Assembly: GCA_013298025.1 (NCBI GenBank)
Contig: JAAFJE010000015.1
Coordinates: forward strand, 62,001 to 126,000
Reading direction: 5' to 3'
Origin: Cytophagales bacterium
GTDB lineage: Bacteria; Bacteroidota; Bacteroidia; Cytophagales; Spirosomataceae
DNA: 64,000 bases
Every line of letters starts with the position of its first letter. The first letter of the stretch is position 1. Of the stretch, positions 36,666 through 45,224 are shown piece after piece. A program made the translations under genes and the position numbers. Under the pieces are notes generated by a model that searched no databases, was not told the origin of the DNA, and saw nothing but the letters and a program-made list of their open reading frames with translations.

Positions 36666-38435
36666 TTATTCTATCAGCTTTTTTTCTGTAATTTTTTTCT
36701 CTAATAACGGACTTGTCCCGCCAATACTTTTGGCTTTTAGCCATTGCTCTACGGCTTTTTGGGTATCGCCCAATTGAAACAGCACATCGCCCAAATGTTC
36801 GACAATCGTGCCACTTTGATTGATATTATTGGCTACCGCTTTTTCGAGGTATATTTTGGCATTGGTATAATCTTTCATTTCGTACAAAACCCAAGCGTAA
36901 GTATCGAGATATGTACCATTGTTGGGGTGTTTCTGTACCAAACGATTCGCCATTTCGGCGGCATAAGAAAGCCTTTCTTTACGCAAAGATAGAAAGTAAC
37001 TGTAATTGTTTAATACATGGTCGTTGTCGGGATTCACTTTTAGGGCAGCATCGTAGGCTTCGTCAGATTTGGCGTGTATGCCAAGGCTGTTGTAGGCATC
37101 GCCCAACTGAGCACAAATATGCTGGAGCAAATCCGAACCATCGGCAGCAAGCCTTCGGGCTTCTTGGAGCGCTTCGGCAGTTTTGGCATGGTTGCGTTTG
37201 CGGTAATAAGCAGACCCGTTCAAATACCAAAAAACAGCTTGGTTAGGAAATACCTCAATGGCTTCTTCCGAATGTACGATAGCACTGTCGATTTGGTTGA
37301 GGTCGAAATCGAGTTGAATGATACGCCCCCACACCTCATGTACCGATTTGTCGAGCCGAGCCGCTTTTACGTATTCGTTGCGTGCTTCGGCTATTTCGCC
37401 TTTTTGGAACAACAAGTCGCCATAAATGGCATGACCTTTGGGGTCTGAGGGATTCGACAACGTAAGTTTTTTTACTAAAGTAAACGCCGTAGCCTTTGAG
37501 CGTTCGTCTTTCATGCTTGTGACATAGCTCATCAGAATCCGCACCTTGGTTGTAGCGTCGAGTTGAGGGTCGCTAAAAGCCAATTCGAGTTCTTTGTTGG
37601 ATTGGTCGAGGTCGCCTTTTTCTTGATATAATTGGGCCAACATCACGTGTGCTTGGGCATTACTCGGATTGAGCTTGAGAATTTTTTCTACATACGGAAT
37701 TGCTTGTTCGTTGCGACGGTTATTGATAAGCAATTCGGCTTGGTCAATCAAGTATTCTAGCTCATCGGGGTCAGAAGCAATAAGTTTTTCACCTTCTTTG
37801 ATAGCCTCGTCAACTTTGCCATTTTTGAGTAAAACCATTTGTTTTTGGTGAATAATCTCGTCATTGATGCCCATAATTTTTTCGGCTTTATCAAACGACT
37901 TAATGGCTTCTTCGTAACGATTAGCCATCATCAGCAAAGCGGCTTGCTCAAGATAATAGGTACTATTTTGTGGATTGTTGGCAATGAGTTGTTGATAAAC
38001 CTTAAAGCTTTCATCGTATTTTTTATTATTTGCATACAATTCAGCCAAGGTTTCGGCATACACCGAATTTTCGGGGGCAAATGCCAAAGCTTTTTGCAAA
38101 GAAGCGATGGCTCTTTCGTCTTGGTCGAGCTTATGATAGGCTTGACTAAGAGCATATAAAATACCACTATTATTGGGAACGAGGTCGAGGGCTTTTTCAA
38201 AAGGGATGATAGATTTTTCGTATTCTTCTATCATACAATACTTCATACCTTCGGTAAAAAACGATTCTGCTTCGAGCATTTGAGCCGCAGAAATGACTTC
38301 TTTTTTTTCTGTATTTTCTTTCTTTTGGGCAAAAGCCTGATGCAATGATAGTACCCATATCATGCTCCATAAAAACAACTTATGGTAAGCATGTTCCCTA
38401 GATGCCGAGTAGTACGTATGGTGATTCATAGTCAA
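36666..38435 (-). CDS. Exported protein of many tetratricopeptide repeats
   Basis: A 589-residue protein. The N-terminus has a signal peptide (about residues 18-36, SMIWVLSLHQAFAQ). The rest is a chain of about 14 TPR units, for example YEKSIIPFEKALDLVPNNSG, DERAIASLQKALAFAPENS and NEQAIPYVEKILKLNPSNAQ. It heads the TPR-DUF4292-EnvC block, so a scaffold role at the envelope is likely. A second ATG (38429) would shorten it by two residues. No enzymatic motif is seen. Confidence 0.85.
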   Translation of the reverse strand: MTMNHHTYYSASREHAYHKLFLWSMIWVLSLHQAFAQKKENTEKKEVISAAQMLEAESFFTEGMKYCMIEEYEKSIIPFEKALDLVPNNSGILYALSQAYHKLDQDERAIASLQKALAFAPENSVYAETLAELYANNKKYDESFKVYQQLIANNPQNSTYYLEQAALLMMANRYEEAIKSFDKAEKIMGINDEIIHQKQMVLLKNGKVDEAIKEGEKLIASDPDELEYLIDQAELLINNRRNEQAIPYVEKILKLNPSNAQAHVMLAQLYQEKGDLDQSNKELELAFSDPQLDATTKVRILMSYVTSMKDERSKATAFTLVKKLTLSNPSDPKGHAIYGDLLFQKGEIAEARNEYVKAARLDKSVHEVWGRIIQLDFDLNQIDSAIVHSEEAIEVFPNQAVFWYLNGSAYYRKRNHAKTAEALQEARRLAADGSDLLQHICAQLGDAYNSLGIHAKSDEAYDAALKVNPDNDHVLNNYSYFLSLRKERLSYAAEMANRLVQKHPNNGTYLDTYAWVLYEMKDYTNAKIYLEKAVANNINQSGTIVEHLGDVLFQLGDTQKAVEQWLKAKSIGGTSPLLEKKITEKKLIE

Positions 38436-38633
38436 ATAATAGTAAAAAAGGGAAATGTAAGGTTATGGGCTTTGCCACAGAGGGCCAAACATACGCAAAT
38501 GCCCTCTTCATTACGCATATTTTTTATTTTATGGCAATCAATATTGGCAATAGGCAAGCATTCATGTAGCATTGTTAAGTAATTGTGTTTATGTTTAGGG
38601 TAGTGCTGATACAGCGAGCAATTTATTGCATAA

Positions 38634-38673
38634 CGAGCAAAGGACAAGCTTGGTATATCTTGCCCTTTGCTCG
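38634..38673 (-). terminator. Hairpin downstream of the PglD-like gene
   Basis: A 15-bp stem with one mismatch (38634-38648 with 38659-38673) lies 18 nt beyond the stop of the acyltransferase gene. The T tail is weak. Confidence 0.55.
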
Positions 38674-38690
38674 AAGTATTTTCTGTGAAA

Positions 38691-39323
38691 CTACACTTTT
38701 TTTGCTGGATTACCAAACACAGTTTCACGAGCTTTTACACTTTCAATCACAACAGAACCAGCCCCAACTCTTGCTCCTTTACCGATTTTAACGCCTCCTA
38801 CAATGGTTACACCTGTACCGATAAACGCCCCATCTTCTATTTCAACACCTGCCCCGATGATACTGCCTGCACCAATTTGTACAAAGTCGCCAATACGTGC
38901 ATCGTAATCAATTAGCACCTTGCTGTGCAAAATGGCATGGTTGCCGAGCGTAGCCCTAGGGTTGATGATAACGCCTGCGGCAATCAAATTGCCATGGCCA
39001 ATAGCAGCCGTAGAGGCAATGAGTGCTTGGTCATGAATGGCATTGACGGGCTGTACATGACGCACGTCGTTGAGCATTTCAACCAAATTTTTACGCAACT
39101 TTATTTCGTCGGTAGCTACAAATGCTTCACATTTTTTGCCAATCAATTTGGTATAGCCCTCGTCGTCGGGAGAGCCAAGCACCAATACTTCGTCTATTTC
39201 GGTTTGGTGCAATTGGGTATTTTCGTCTAAAAAACCATACACCACTACGTTGTTGCGTTTGAAAATATCTAGTGCTACCGCTCCTAATCCATTTGCACCA
39301 ATTATAATCACTGGATTTTCCAT
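38691..39323 (-). CDS. PglD/NeuD-family sugar O- or N-acyltransferase
   Basis: A 210-residue two-domain enzyme. The N-terminal Rossmann-like part (IIIGANGLGAVALDIFKRN) binds the sugar nucleotide, and the C-terminal left-handed beta-helix carries hexapeptide repeats from about residue 110 (GNLIAAGVIINPRATLGNHA, IGAGSIIGAGVEIEDGAFIG). Such enzymes acetylate UDP-amino sugars or sialic acid from acetyl-CoA. It stands apart from the polysaccharide cluster at 45-59 kb, but could supply it with acylated sugars. That link is an inference. Confidence 0.85.
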   Translation of the reverse strand: MENPVIIIGANGLGAVALDIFKRNNVVVYGFLDENTQLHQTEIDEVLVLGSPDDEGYTKLIGKKCEAFVATDEIKLRKNLVEMLNDVRHVQPVNAIHDQALIASTAAIGHGNLIAAGVIINPRATLGNHAILHSKVLIDYDARIGDFVQIGAGSIIGAGVEIEDGAFIGTGVTIVGGVKIGKGARVGAGSVVIESVKARETVFGNPAKKV

Positions 39324-39392
39324 AAAATTTATTAATAGTTACGTACTTTCGTACAAGTTGTTGCTAATTGTGTTTTTTATGCCATCAGAGGG

Positions 39393-40118
39393 CTAGTCAA
39401 TTGCCTTGGTTTCACGCAAATACAATTGGATGGTATTTTCTAAACCATAATAAAGGGCATCGCAAATAAGAGCATGACCAATAGATACCTCCAACAAATG
39501 AGGAATATTTTGTTGGAAATACCGTAAATTTTCGAGGCTCAAATCGTGACCAGCGTTGAGTCCCAGACCCAGTTGATTGGCCAGTTGTGCTGCCTGTACA
39601 AAATCTTTGATAGCTGCCGCTCGGTCTTGTGCATAATGTGCTGCATAAGGCTCGGTATAAAGCTCGATGCGGTCTGTACCCACTGCTTTTGCTCCTTCTA
39701 CCATGCGTTCGTCGGGGTCAACGAAGATAGAAGTACGAATACCCGCTTCTTGAAACTGCAAAATCCATTCTTGCAAACGACTTTTGTGGGTAAGCGTATC
39801 CCAGCCTGCATTCGACGTGATAGCTCCTTTGGCATCTGGCACAAGGGTTACTTGGTGCGGTTTGTTTGCCAATACCAAGGCTACAAAAGAGGGTTCGGCA
39901 GGATTACCCTCTATATTAAATTCGGTTGTGATTACTTGTTTGAGGTCATACACATCTTGGTAACGAATATGCCGCTCGTCGGGGCGAGGATGCACCGTGA
40001 TGCCTTCTGCACCAAAACGTTCGCAATCTAGGGCTACTTGCACCAAATTGGGGTTGTTGCCTCCACGGGCATTGCGGATGGTAGCCACTTTATTTATATT
40101 AACACTTAATTTGGTCAT
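39393..40118 (-). CDS. pdxJ: Pyridoxine 5'-phosphate synthase
   Basis: A 241-residue TIM barrel that condenses 3-amino-2-oxopropyl phosphate with 1-deoxyxylulose 5-phosphate to give PNP in vitamin B6 synthesis. Family motifs: [17 protein letters not shown] at the N-terminus, [30 protein letters not shown] and [14 protein letters not shown]. The ending, [16 protein letters not shown], is standard. It is a single gene on its strand after the acyltransferase gap. Confidence 0.96.
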   Translation of the reverse strand: MTKLSVNINKVATIRNARGGNNPNLVQVALDCERFGAEGITVHPRPDERHIRYQDVYDLKQVITTEFNIEGNPAEPSFVALVLANKPHQVTLVPDAKGAITSNAGWDTLTHKSRLQEWILQFQEAGIRTSIFVDPDERMVEGAKAVGTDRIELYTEPYAAHYAQDRAAAIKDFVQAAQLANQLGLGLNAGHDLSLENLRYFQQNIPHLLEVSIGHALICDALYYGLENTIQLYLRETKAID

Positions 40119-40190
40119 ATTTTCGACTGTTTTTATCGGATGAATGATAAGCTTCTCAACAGAACAATCCTACATTCTTAAATAGTTTCG

Positions 40191-40198
40191 TACCTTTG
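40191..40198 (+). promoter_or_regulatory. Candidate -7 promoter element upstream of the YqeY-like gene
   Basis: TACCTTTG fits TAnnTTTG on the plus strand. It lies about 210 nt before the gatB/yqeY-like start, so the leader would be long; no TTTG partner is seen. Confidence 0.35.
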
Positions 40199-40408
40199 TC
40201 TTTATTTTTATCATCACAGCTATTTTGTAATTTTCTGTGAAATTAAAGCAATCGTAATGCTATACGAAATGTTTTGTAAAAGAAAATTGCTAAAAAAATA
40301 GCTTGATTCATCTATCTACTCATGATGCAGCATCCCAAAACAGCCCCAACGCTGGGGGATTCATGATGCTTGATGATTTTTATTTTATCCATTTATTTCA
40401 GTTGTACT

Positions 40409-40858
40409 ATGTCACTAAAAGCCCAAATCGAAAGTGGTATCAAAGATGCCATGCGTGCCAAAGACCAAGACCGTTTGCGTGCATTGAGAGCGATTAAATC
40501 TTTGATTTTATTAGAAGAAACGTCTGGCAACAACACTGGCGAAATCACTCCTGATGCCGAGATGAAGTTGTTGATGAAGGCAGCCAAACAAAGAAAAGAT
40601 TCGCTAGACGTTTTCCTAGCACAGGGTCGTCAAGATTTGGCAGATAAAGAACAAGCAGAACTAACGGTTATCGAAGAGTTTTTGCCGAAACAATTAAGTG
40701 CCGACGAATTGCAAGAAAAATTGAAGGAAATCATTGCCAAAGTGGGTGCCAGTAGCCCTGCCGACATGGGTAAAGTAATGGGCGTTGCCACCAAAGAATT
40801 GGCAGGACTAGCAGATGGCAAAGCCATTTCGGCAGCCGTAAAAGCGTTATTAAGTTAA
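40409..40858 (+). CDS. GatB/YqeY-domain protein
   Basis: A 149-residue all-helical protein with the YqeY start SLKAQIESGIKDAMRAKDQDRLRALRAIKSL and the LPKQLSADELQEKLKEIIAKVGASSPADMGKVMG region. The domain is related to the tRNA-binding tail of the GatB amidotransferase subunit and is thought to bind tRNA or act in tRNA-linked amidation, with the exact role unsettled. The ATG at 40409 is taken because the hydrophobic stretch encoded upstream (from 40370) is not part of the family. Confidence 0.92.
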   Translation: MSLKAQIESGIKDAMRAKDQDRLRALRAIKSLILLEETSGNNTGEITPDAEMKLLMKAAKQRKDSLDVFLAQGRQDLADKEQAELTVIEEFLPKQLSADELQEKLKEIIAKVGASSPADMGKVMGVATKELAGLADGKAISAAVKALLS

Positions 40859-40860
40859 AT

Positions 40861-40896
40861 TTAAACAAGGTTTGTAGGTGTACAAACCTTGTTTAA
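40861..40896 (+). terminator. Terminator hairpin after the YqeY-like gene
   Basis: A perfect 16-bp stem (40861-40876 with 40881-40896) and a GGTG tetraloop directly follow the stop codon. The T tail is short. Confidence 0.75.
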
Positions 40897-40941
40897 TCCT
40901 TACGTTATATATTTCTGGGTAGCTTATCTAGCTAACATTTT

Positions 40942-41466
40942 ATGCAGCTTATCGACATCATTATTCTTCTACCTATCCTTTGGGGTGGTTTTGTTGGGTA
41001 TCAAAGAGGTATTATCATCGAAATTGTTTCTATTGCAGCCTTTGTGGCATCGGTACTTGTGAGCTTCAAAAGCTTTGGTTTTTTATCTACTCTTTTGGCT
41101 TCTTTTTTCAGTAACCAACTGGCACAGCATTTCTTTCCTTATATGAGTTTTGGCGTGAGTTTAGGGCCTATTGTTTTTCTCATCAATCGCTTGGGTGGGT
41201 TGCTTCGGAAATCAATACGCTATACGATTTTTGGGCAATTCGATTCGTTTGCAGGAGGTGTGGTAGGGTGTTTTACGTGGGCTTTTGGCATTAGTATTTT
41301 ATTTTGGCTAGGTGCGGCTATTGGGATAAAAATGCCTCCTCCAACACAACCCAATTTATATATTTATCCTATTGTGCAGCCCTTTGCCCCAGCTATTATT
41401 CCTAAAGTTGTGGCAGAAGTACCCGCTAAAATAAAGCAATTACAACATAAAAATGTACCAAAATAA
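40942..41466 (+). CDS. CvpA-family membrane protein
   Basis: A 174-residue protein with four hydrophobic helices and the CvpA start IDIIILLPILWGGFVGYQRGIIIEIVSI. The family is needed for colicin V production in E. coli and is linked to envelope homeostasis; its molecular job is not known. A short cytoplasmic tail rich in Pro and Lys follows the last helix. It lies between the YqeY-like gene and rlmN, all on the plus strand. Confidence 0.88.
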   Translation: MQLIDIIILLPILWGGFVGYQRGIIIEIVSIAAFVASVLVSFKSFGFLSTLLASFFSNQLAQHFFPYMSFGVSLGPIVFLINRLGGLLRKSIRYTIFGQFDSFAGGVVGCFTWAFGISILFWLGAAIGIKMPPPTQPNLYIYPIVQPFAPAIIPKVVAEVPAKIKQLQHKNVPK

Positions 41467-41520
41467 TCGTTGCAAAGACTTGTTTATTAGCAAATTATCC
41501 TCTTTTGAAGATTATTTTTG

Positions 41521-41528
41521 TACTTTTG
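41521..41528 (+). promoter_or_regulatory. Candidate -7 promoter element for rlmN
   Basis: TACTTTTG fits TAnnTTTG and lies 48 nt before the rlmN ATG. The upstream TTTG is at a wrong distance (13 nt), so only the -7 part is supported. Confidence 0.4.
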
Positions 41529-41575
41529 TACTTGTTCTTATAAGCATAAGAACCACTCGATAAAGCATTAAAACA

Positions 41576-42631
41576 ATGGAAGTAGCAATTCAAGCAAAAC
41601 AAGATATACGTAAACTCTCCTTAGCTCAAATCAAAGACTTTTTGGTGGCGCAAGGCGAACAAGGTTTCAGGGCTAAACAAGTATATGAATGGCTCTGGAA
41701 AAAATCGGCTCAACGATTTGAAGAAATGACTAATTTGTCGAAAAAGACAAGAGAGTTATTAGAAGAAAATTTTGAAATCAGAGCGGTGCAAGTCGCAGAA
41801 AAACAAGTAAGTAGCGACAAAACCATCAAATCGTCCTTTGCTCTTTTCGATAGCAATTTGGTGGAAGGTGTTTTGATTCCAGCCGACGACCGCATGACTG
41901 CCTGTGTATCGTCGCAGGTGGGTTGCTCGCTTACGTGTAAGTTTTGTGCAACAGGTTATATGGACAGAAAACGTAACCTCGACCCTGCCGAAATTTATGA
42001 CCAAGTAGTACGCATCAAGGAGCAAGCCGAAAGTCATTATCAAACGCCTCTGACCAATATTGTCTATATGGGCATGGGCGAACCCCTCCTCAATTATGCC
42101 AACGTGCTGCAATCTATCAATCATATTACTGCCCCCGAAGGCTTGGGAATGTCGCCTAAACGCATCACGGTTTCGACGGCCGGGATTGCTAAAATGATAA
42201 AAAAATTGGGCGACGATGAGGTAAAATTCAACCTTGCCTTGTCGCTTCATGCGGCAAACGACGTGAAGCGTAACCAAATCATGCCTATCAACGAAAGCAA
42301 TACCTTAGAGGCACTTAAAGAAGCCTTGCAGTATTTTTATAAAAAAACAGGGAATAAAATTACCTTAGAATACATCGTTTTCTATAAGTTTAACGATACG
42401 CTAGAAGACGCAAGAGAGCTTTGGCAATTTGCCAAACAATTTCCTTGTAAAATCAATATCATCGAGTACAACCCAATTGCAGAAGCAAACTATACCAATA
42501 CCGACCCTCTAACGCTAGAAAAATTCGCTAAGTTTTTAGAGGACAAAGGTTTAGTGGTAAATATTCGACGTTCGAGAGGAAAAGATATTGATGCTGCTTG
42601 CGGACAATTGGCAGGTAAGAAAAAAGCATAA
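41576..42631 (+). CDS. rlmN: Dual-specificity 23S rRNA/tRNA adenine-C2 methyltransferase
   Basis: A 351-residue radical SAM enzyme that methylates A2503 of 23S rRNA and A37 of some tRNAs. The 4Fe-4S cluster is bound by Cys117, Cys121 and Cys124 (CSLTCKFC). SAM and RNA motifs MGMGEPLLNY, STAGI and SLHAANDVKRNQIMP follow, with the C-terminal acceptor Cys in AACGQLAGK. Length is normal. A hairpin follows it. Confidence 0.97.
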   Translation: MEVAIQAKQDIRKLSLAQIKDFLVAQGEQGFRAKQVYEWLWKKSAQRFEEMTNLSKKTRELLEENFEIRAVQVAEKQVSSDKTIKSSFALFDSNLVEGVLIPADDRMTACVSSQVGCSLTCKFCATGYMDRKRNLDPAEIYDQVVRIKEQAESHYQTPLTNIVYMGMGEPLLNYANVLQSINHITAPEGLGMSPKRITVSTAGIAKMIKKLGDDEVKFNLALSLHAANDVKRNQIMPINESNTLEALKEALQYFYKKTGNKITLEYIVFYKFNDTLEDARELWQFAKQFPCKINIIEYNPIAEANYTNTDPLTLEKFAKFLEDKGLVVNIRRSRGKDIDAACGQLAGKKKA

Positions 42632-42642
42632 AATCGAAAAAG

Positions 42643-42669
42643 GTCATTTGCATTTGCGACGCAAATGAC
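42643..42669 (+). terminator. Terminator hairpin after rlmN
   Basis: GTCATTTGC (42643-42651) pairs with GCAAATGAC (42661-42669), followed by TTTTC. Confidence 0.7.
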
Positions 42670-42829
42670 TTTTCAACGGATGAGTATGGAAGAAGTAGAG
42701 GAATTAGAAAACGTTTGTTCAAATGAAGTACAGCATTAAAATAGAAATAGAAAGGCTTTACCACTTTCACCAAACCCCATTTATTCAATACAATGCTGGA
42801 GACTGCTGGTTTTCTTCGCCAGTCAAGTA

Positions 42830-43705
42830 TTAAATTGCTGAAAGTCGTCGCTGAACAGACAACACAAAGTCCAACGAAACGTCAGCAATGTCAGCAACAG
42901 TTTGAATATCAATACCTTTTAGCAAGGCTTTTGTAACAGTTTCAATGTTTTTTATGTCAATAGCTTCTTTAATTTTTCTACTCTCAGCCTTAACAGATTC
43001 TGCATTACGAGCAATCAATATTTCCAATGATGCTTTTTCGTCAGGTGTCATTTTACGACTGTCCAACTCGTCAATAGCTACTTTGAGCCAATCCTCATCC
43101 CAAAATTTAGGAAATTGTATAGGATTGGTGAATGTATGAGTATGTATCGTTTTCATTGTGAATATCAGTTTTTGTAAGTCTGTCTTGCAATCAAGTTCTG
43201 GTAACGTAAATTTATCCAATTCTACTGTAACAAAAGTCATTTGTTCGTCAAAAAGTTCAGCTTTTTCATTTCTTAGATTTGCGAGTGTATGAAAATCATC
43301 ATAAGGCAAAATATTGTTAGCCAAAATAGCTACACAATAGATTTTGGTCAGCGTACCATAGTCGAATTTACCACGCTTTACCATTGCGTTAAACTTGTGC
43401 AAAGCATAGAATTTCATTCTTTGCACAAAATATGGAGCATCGCCATACTGCATTTCAACGATAAAATGATTATCTTTTTCATCGGTGCAAGCCAAATCGA
43501 AAATGCCACTCCTACCATCTTGGGTGATGCCTTCAAAGGTGTTTTTATCGAACTTGACCTCCTTTATTGGTATATCTGACTTGATAAGTGCCTGCAAAGC
43601 CCTACGCAAGAAAAGCGTATTGGCTTCATTGCCAAAAGTAGCCTTAAAACCATAATCCGAGATTATCGGAATAAATATTTGGTTGTCTGAGTATAGTGCT
43701 TCCAT
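42830..43705 (-). CDS. Rpn-family PD-(D/E)XK nuclease/transposase-like protein
   Basis: A 291-residue protein of the Rpn/PDDEXK_2 family, which gives recombination-promoting nuclease activity in E. coli and is often found with mobile DNA or defence genes. The start, PIISDYGFKATFGNE, is the family hallmark. The nuclease motif is seen in SGIFDLACTDEKDNHFIVEMQ (Asp, then Glu-x-Gln). The C-terminus is charged and helical. It is a single gene. A complete promoter places the transcription start at or next to the ATG. Confidence 0.85.
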   Translation of the reverse strand: MEALYSDNQIFIPIISDYGFKATFGNEANTLFLRRALQALIKSDIPIKEVKFDKNTFEGITQDGRSGIFDLACTDEKDNHFIVEMQYGDAPYFVQRMKFYALHKFNAMVKRGKFDYGTLTKIYCVAILANNILPYDDFHTLANLRNEKAELFDEQMTFVTVELDKFTLPELDCKTDLQKLIFTMKTIHTHTFTNPIQFPKFWDEDWLKVAIDELDSRKMTPDEKASLEILIARNAESVKAESRKIKEAIDIKNIETVTKALLKGIDIQTVADIADVSLDFVLSVQRRLSAI

Positions 43706-43709
43706 AGAG

Positions 43710-43740
43710 CAAAGTTACTCAAAATCAATATACTTACAAA
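43710..43740 (-). promoter_or_regulatory. Complete Bacteroidota-type promoter of the Rpn-family gene
   Basis: On the minus strand TTTG (43740-43737), a 19-nt spacer and TAACTTTG (43717-43710) match TTTG-N19-21-TAnnTTTG exactly. The ATG begins 4 nt further on, so the transcript would be leaderless or nearly so. Confidence 0.7.
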
Positions 43741-43783
43741 TAGGATTTAATTGTAGATAAGCACTTTATGCGGTAGCCCCCAG

Positions 43784-45064
43784 CTATACCAATAGCGGTA
43801 AAATCAAACGAAATTCGCTTCCTTGGTTGAGTTTACTTTTTAGTTCTATACGCCCTTTGTGTCCTTCTATCATTTCTTTTACATAATACAATCCCAAGCC
43901 AAAGCCTTTTACATTGTGTACATCGCCTGTATGTACCCTAAAGAATTTTTGAAAGACGTGCTTTTGGTCTTTCTCCGAAATTCCAATGCCATTATCCACC
44001 ACAGCAATCACCAGTTCTTTGCCCTGGGTATAGGTTTGTAGCGTAACCAAAGGCGTTTGTTCACAATACTTTACTCCGTTGTCGATAAGGTTGTGGATAA
44101 CATTGCTCAGGTGCAGTCGGTCGGCTTTCACGGTACTGGCCGTAGCTTGTAGTTGGAGGTTGATTTGTCCGCCTTTTTCCTTGAAAATAGGCTCGCAGTT
44201 CAAACAAAGTTCTTCGAGCAATTCGTTTACCTCCACTTCTTCCAGTTTTAGTTTATCAATCTTTTGGTCGATATTAGCCGTTTGCAAAACCGTATCAACG
44301 TTCTTTTTGAGCCTTGCTGCTTCTTTTCTGATAATCGAAGCGTAGCTCAACAATCGTTCTGGATTTTGAAGAATATCGGGTTTCATCAGCACTTCGGAGG
44401 AAATAGAAATCGTGGAAATAGGTGTTTTAAATTCGTGCGTCATGTTGTTGATAAAATCGTTTTGAATCTCCGACAACCGCTTTTGTTTGAAAATAACCAT
44501 AAGGGCATAAACAAAAAACAACAATACCACCACCAACACCGCCGACGAAACAAACCAGTTGTTTAAATCGCCCAGTAAAGACAATTGTTTATCGGGAAAA
44601 TATACGCCAAAATAGTAATTATGAATATCAAGTTTCGGAAAATCATAATGGGTATTCATGTCGTTGGGGTCACAGTTTTCGGCATAACATACAAAGGTTT
44701 TTTTGCTGATATTATCCGTAAGGCAATCATAAATACCGTATTCAAAATTGAGCCGAATATCACTTTTAGCAAATTCTTGTTTGAGAAATGCTTCTAATAT
44801 TTCGGCATTGATGGTGTCGTTGACTTGTGCCGAATAATAGTTTGCAGTAATGCGTCTGACAGGACGCAACAATTCATTAGCACTATTATTATTCACATCT
44901 AATATCCGCTTACACACCGTCCGAAGCGATGCCGTTACTCGTCGGTCAAAATCTCTGTCTTGTATATGGTATGCTTGCTGAAACCAAAAGTATTGTACTA
45001 CCACCATGCCTGCCATCAGCAATACTGATAGTACAACAAAAATGCGAAGGGTTTTCGAGTTCAT
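43784..45064 (-). CDS. Sensor histidine kinase (HisKA/HATPase)
   Basis: A 426-residue membrane kinase. Two helices (about residues 7-27 and 170-192) flank a periplasmic sensor domain of about 140 residues that I do not recognise. The phospho-acceptor His210 is in NNMTHEFKTP. The HATPase domain has the N box NLIDNGVKY, G1 VVDNGIGISEKD and G2 GFGLGLYYVKEM. It should autophosphorylate in response to an envelope signal. No response regulator gene is adjacent on either side within the window, so the partner lies elsewhere. Confidence 0.92.
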   Translation of the reverse strand: MNSKTLRIFVVLSVLLMAGMVVVQYFWFQQAYHIQDRDFDRRVTASLRTVCKRILDVNNNSANELLRPVRRITANYYSAQVNDTINAEILEAFLKQEFAKSDIRLNFEYGIYDCLTDNISKKTFVCYAENCDPNDMNTHYDFPKLDIHNYYFGVYFPDKQLSLLGDLNNWFVSSAVLVVVLLFFVYALMVIFKQKRLSEIQNDFINNMTHEFKTPISTISISSEVLMKPDILQNPERLLSYASIIRKEAARLKKNVDTVLQTANIDQKIDKLKLEEVEVNELLEELCLNCEPIFKEKGGQINLQLQATASTVKADRLHLSNVIHNLIDNGVKYCEQTPLVTLQTYTQGKELVIAVVDNGIGISEKDQKHVFQKFFRVHTGDVHNVKGFGLGLYYVKEMIEGHKGRIELKSKLNQGSEFRLILPLLV

Positions 45065-45167
45065 GGAATAATTCTTTAAAGAAAGCGTATCAGCCTGAAT
45101 AAGGATGCTTTTGAGTCTTGCAAGTTAGCAAATTTTATGAAGCGAATGTAAGATGATTACAAACAAT

Positions 45168-45211
45168 CCACAGAGTTATCCACATTTCTTTGTGGATAAC
45201 TCTGTGGATAA
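45168..45211. repeat. Palindrome with consensus DnaA boxes
   Basis: A perfect 17-bp inverted repeat (45168-45184 with 45191-45207) with a 6-nt loop holds TTATCCACA at 45176-45184 and its inverse TGTGGATAA at 45191-45199. A third copy, TGTGGATAA, follows at 45203-45211. All three match the DnaA box. It lies between the end of the polysaccharide operon and the sensor kinase gene, so it could also act as the operon's terminator, though the T tail is weak. Confidence 0.7.
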
Positions 45212-45224
45212 ACAGCCAAATTGC

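Noticed and set aside
38436-38690. Short frames in the gap after the PglD-like gene
   Set aside because: They only read through the hairpin region; no start or composition that supports a gene.
40319-40375. Two CATGATGC copies and a CCCCA/TGGGG mini-hairpin upstream of the YqeY-like gene
   Set aside because: Short and not tied to a consistent fold; could be a leader element but support is too thin.
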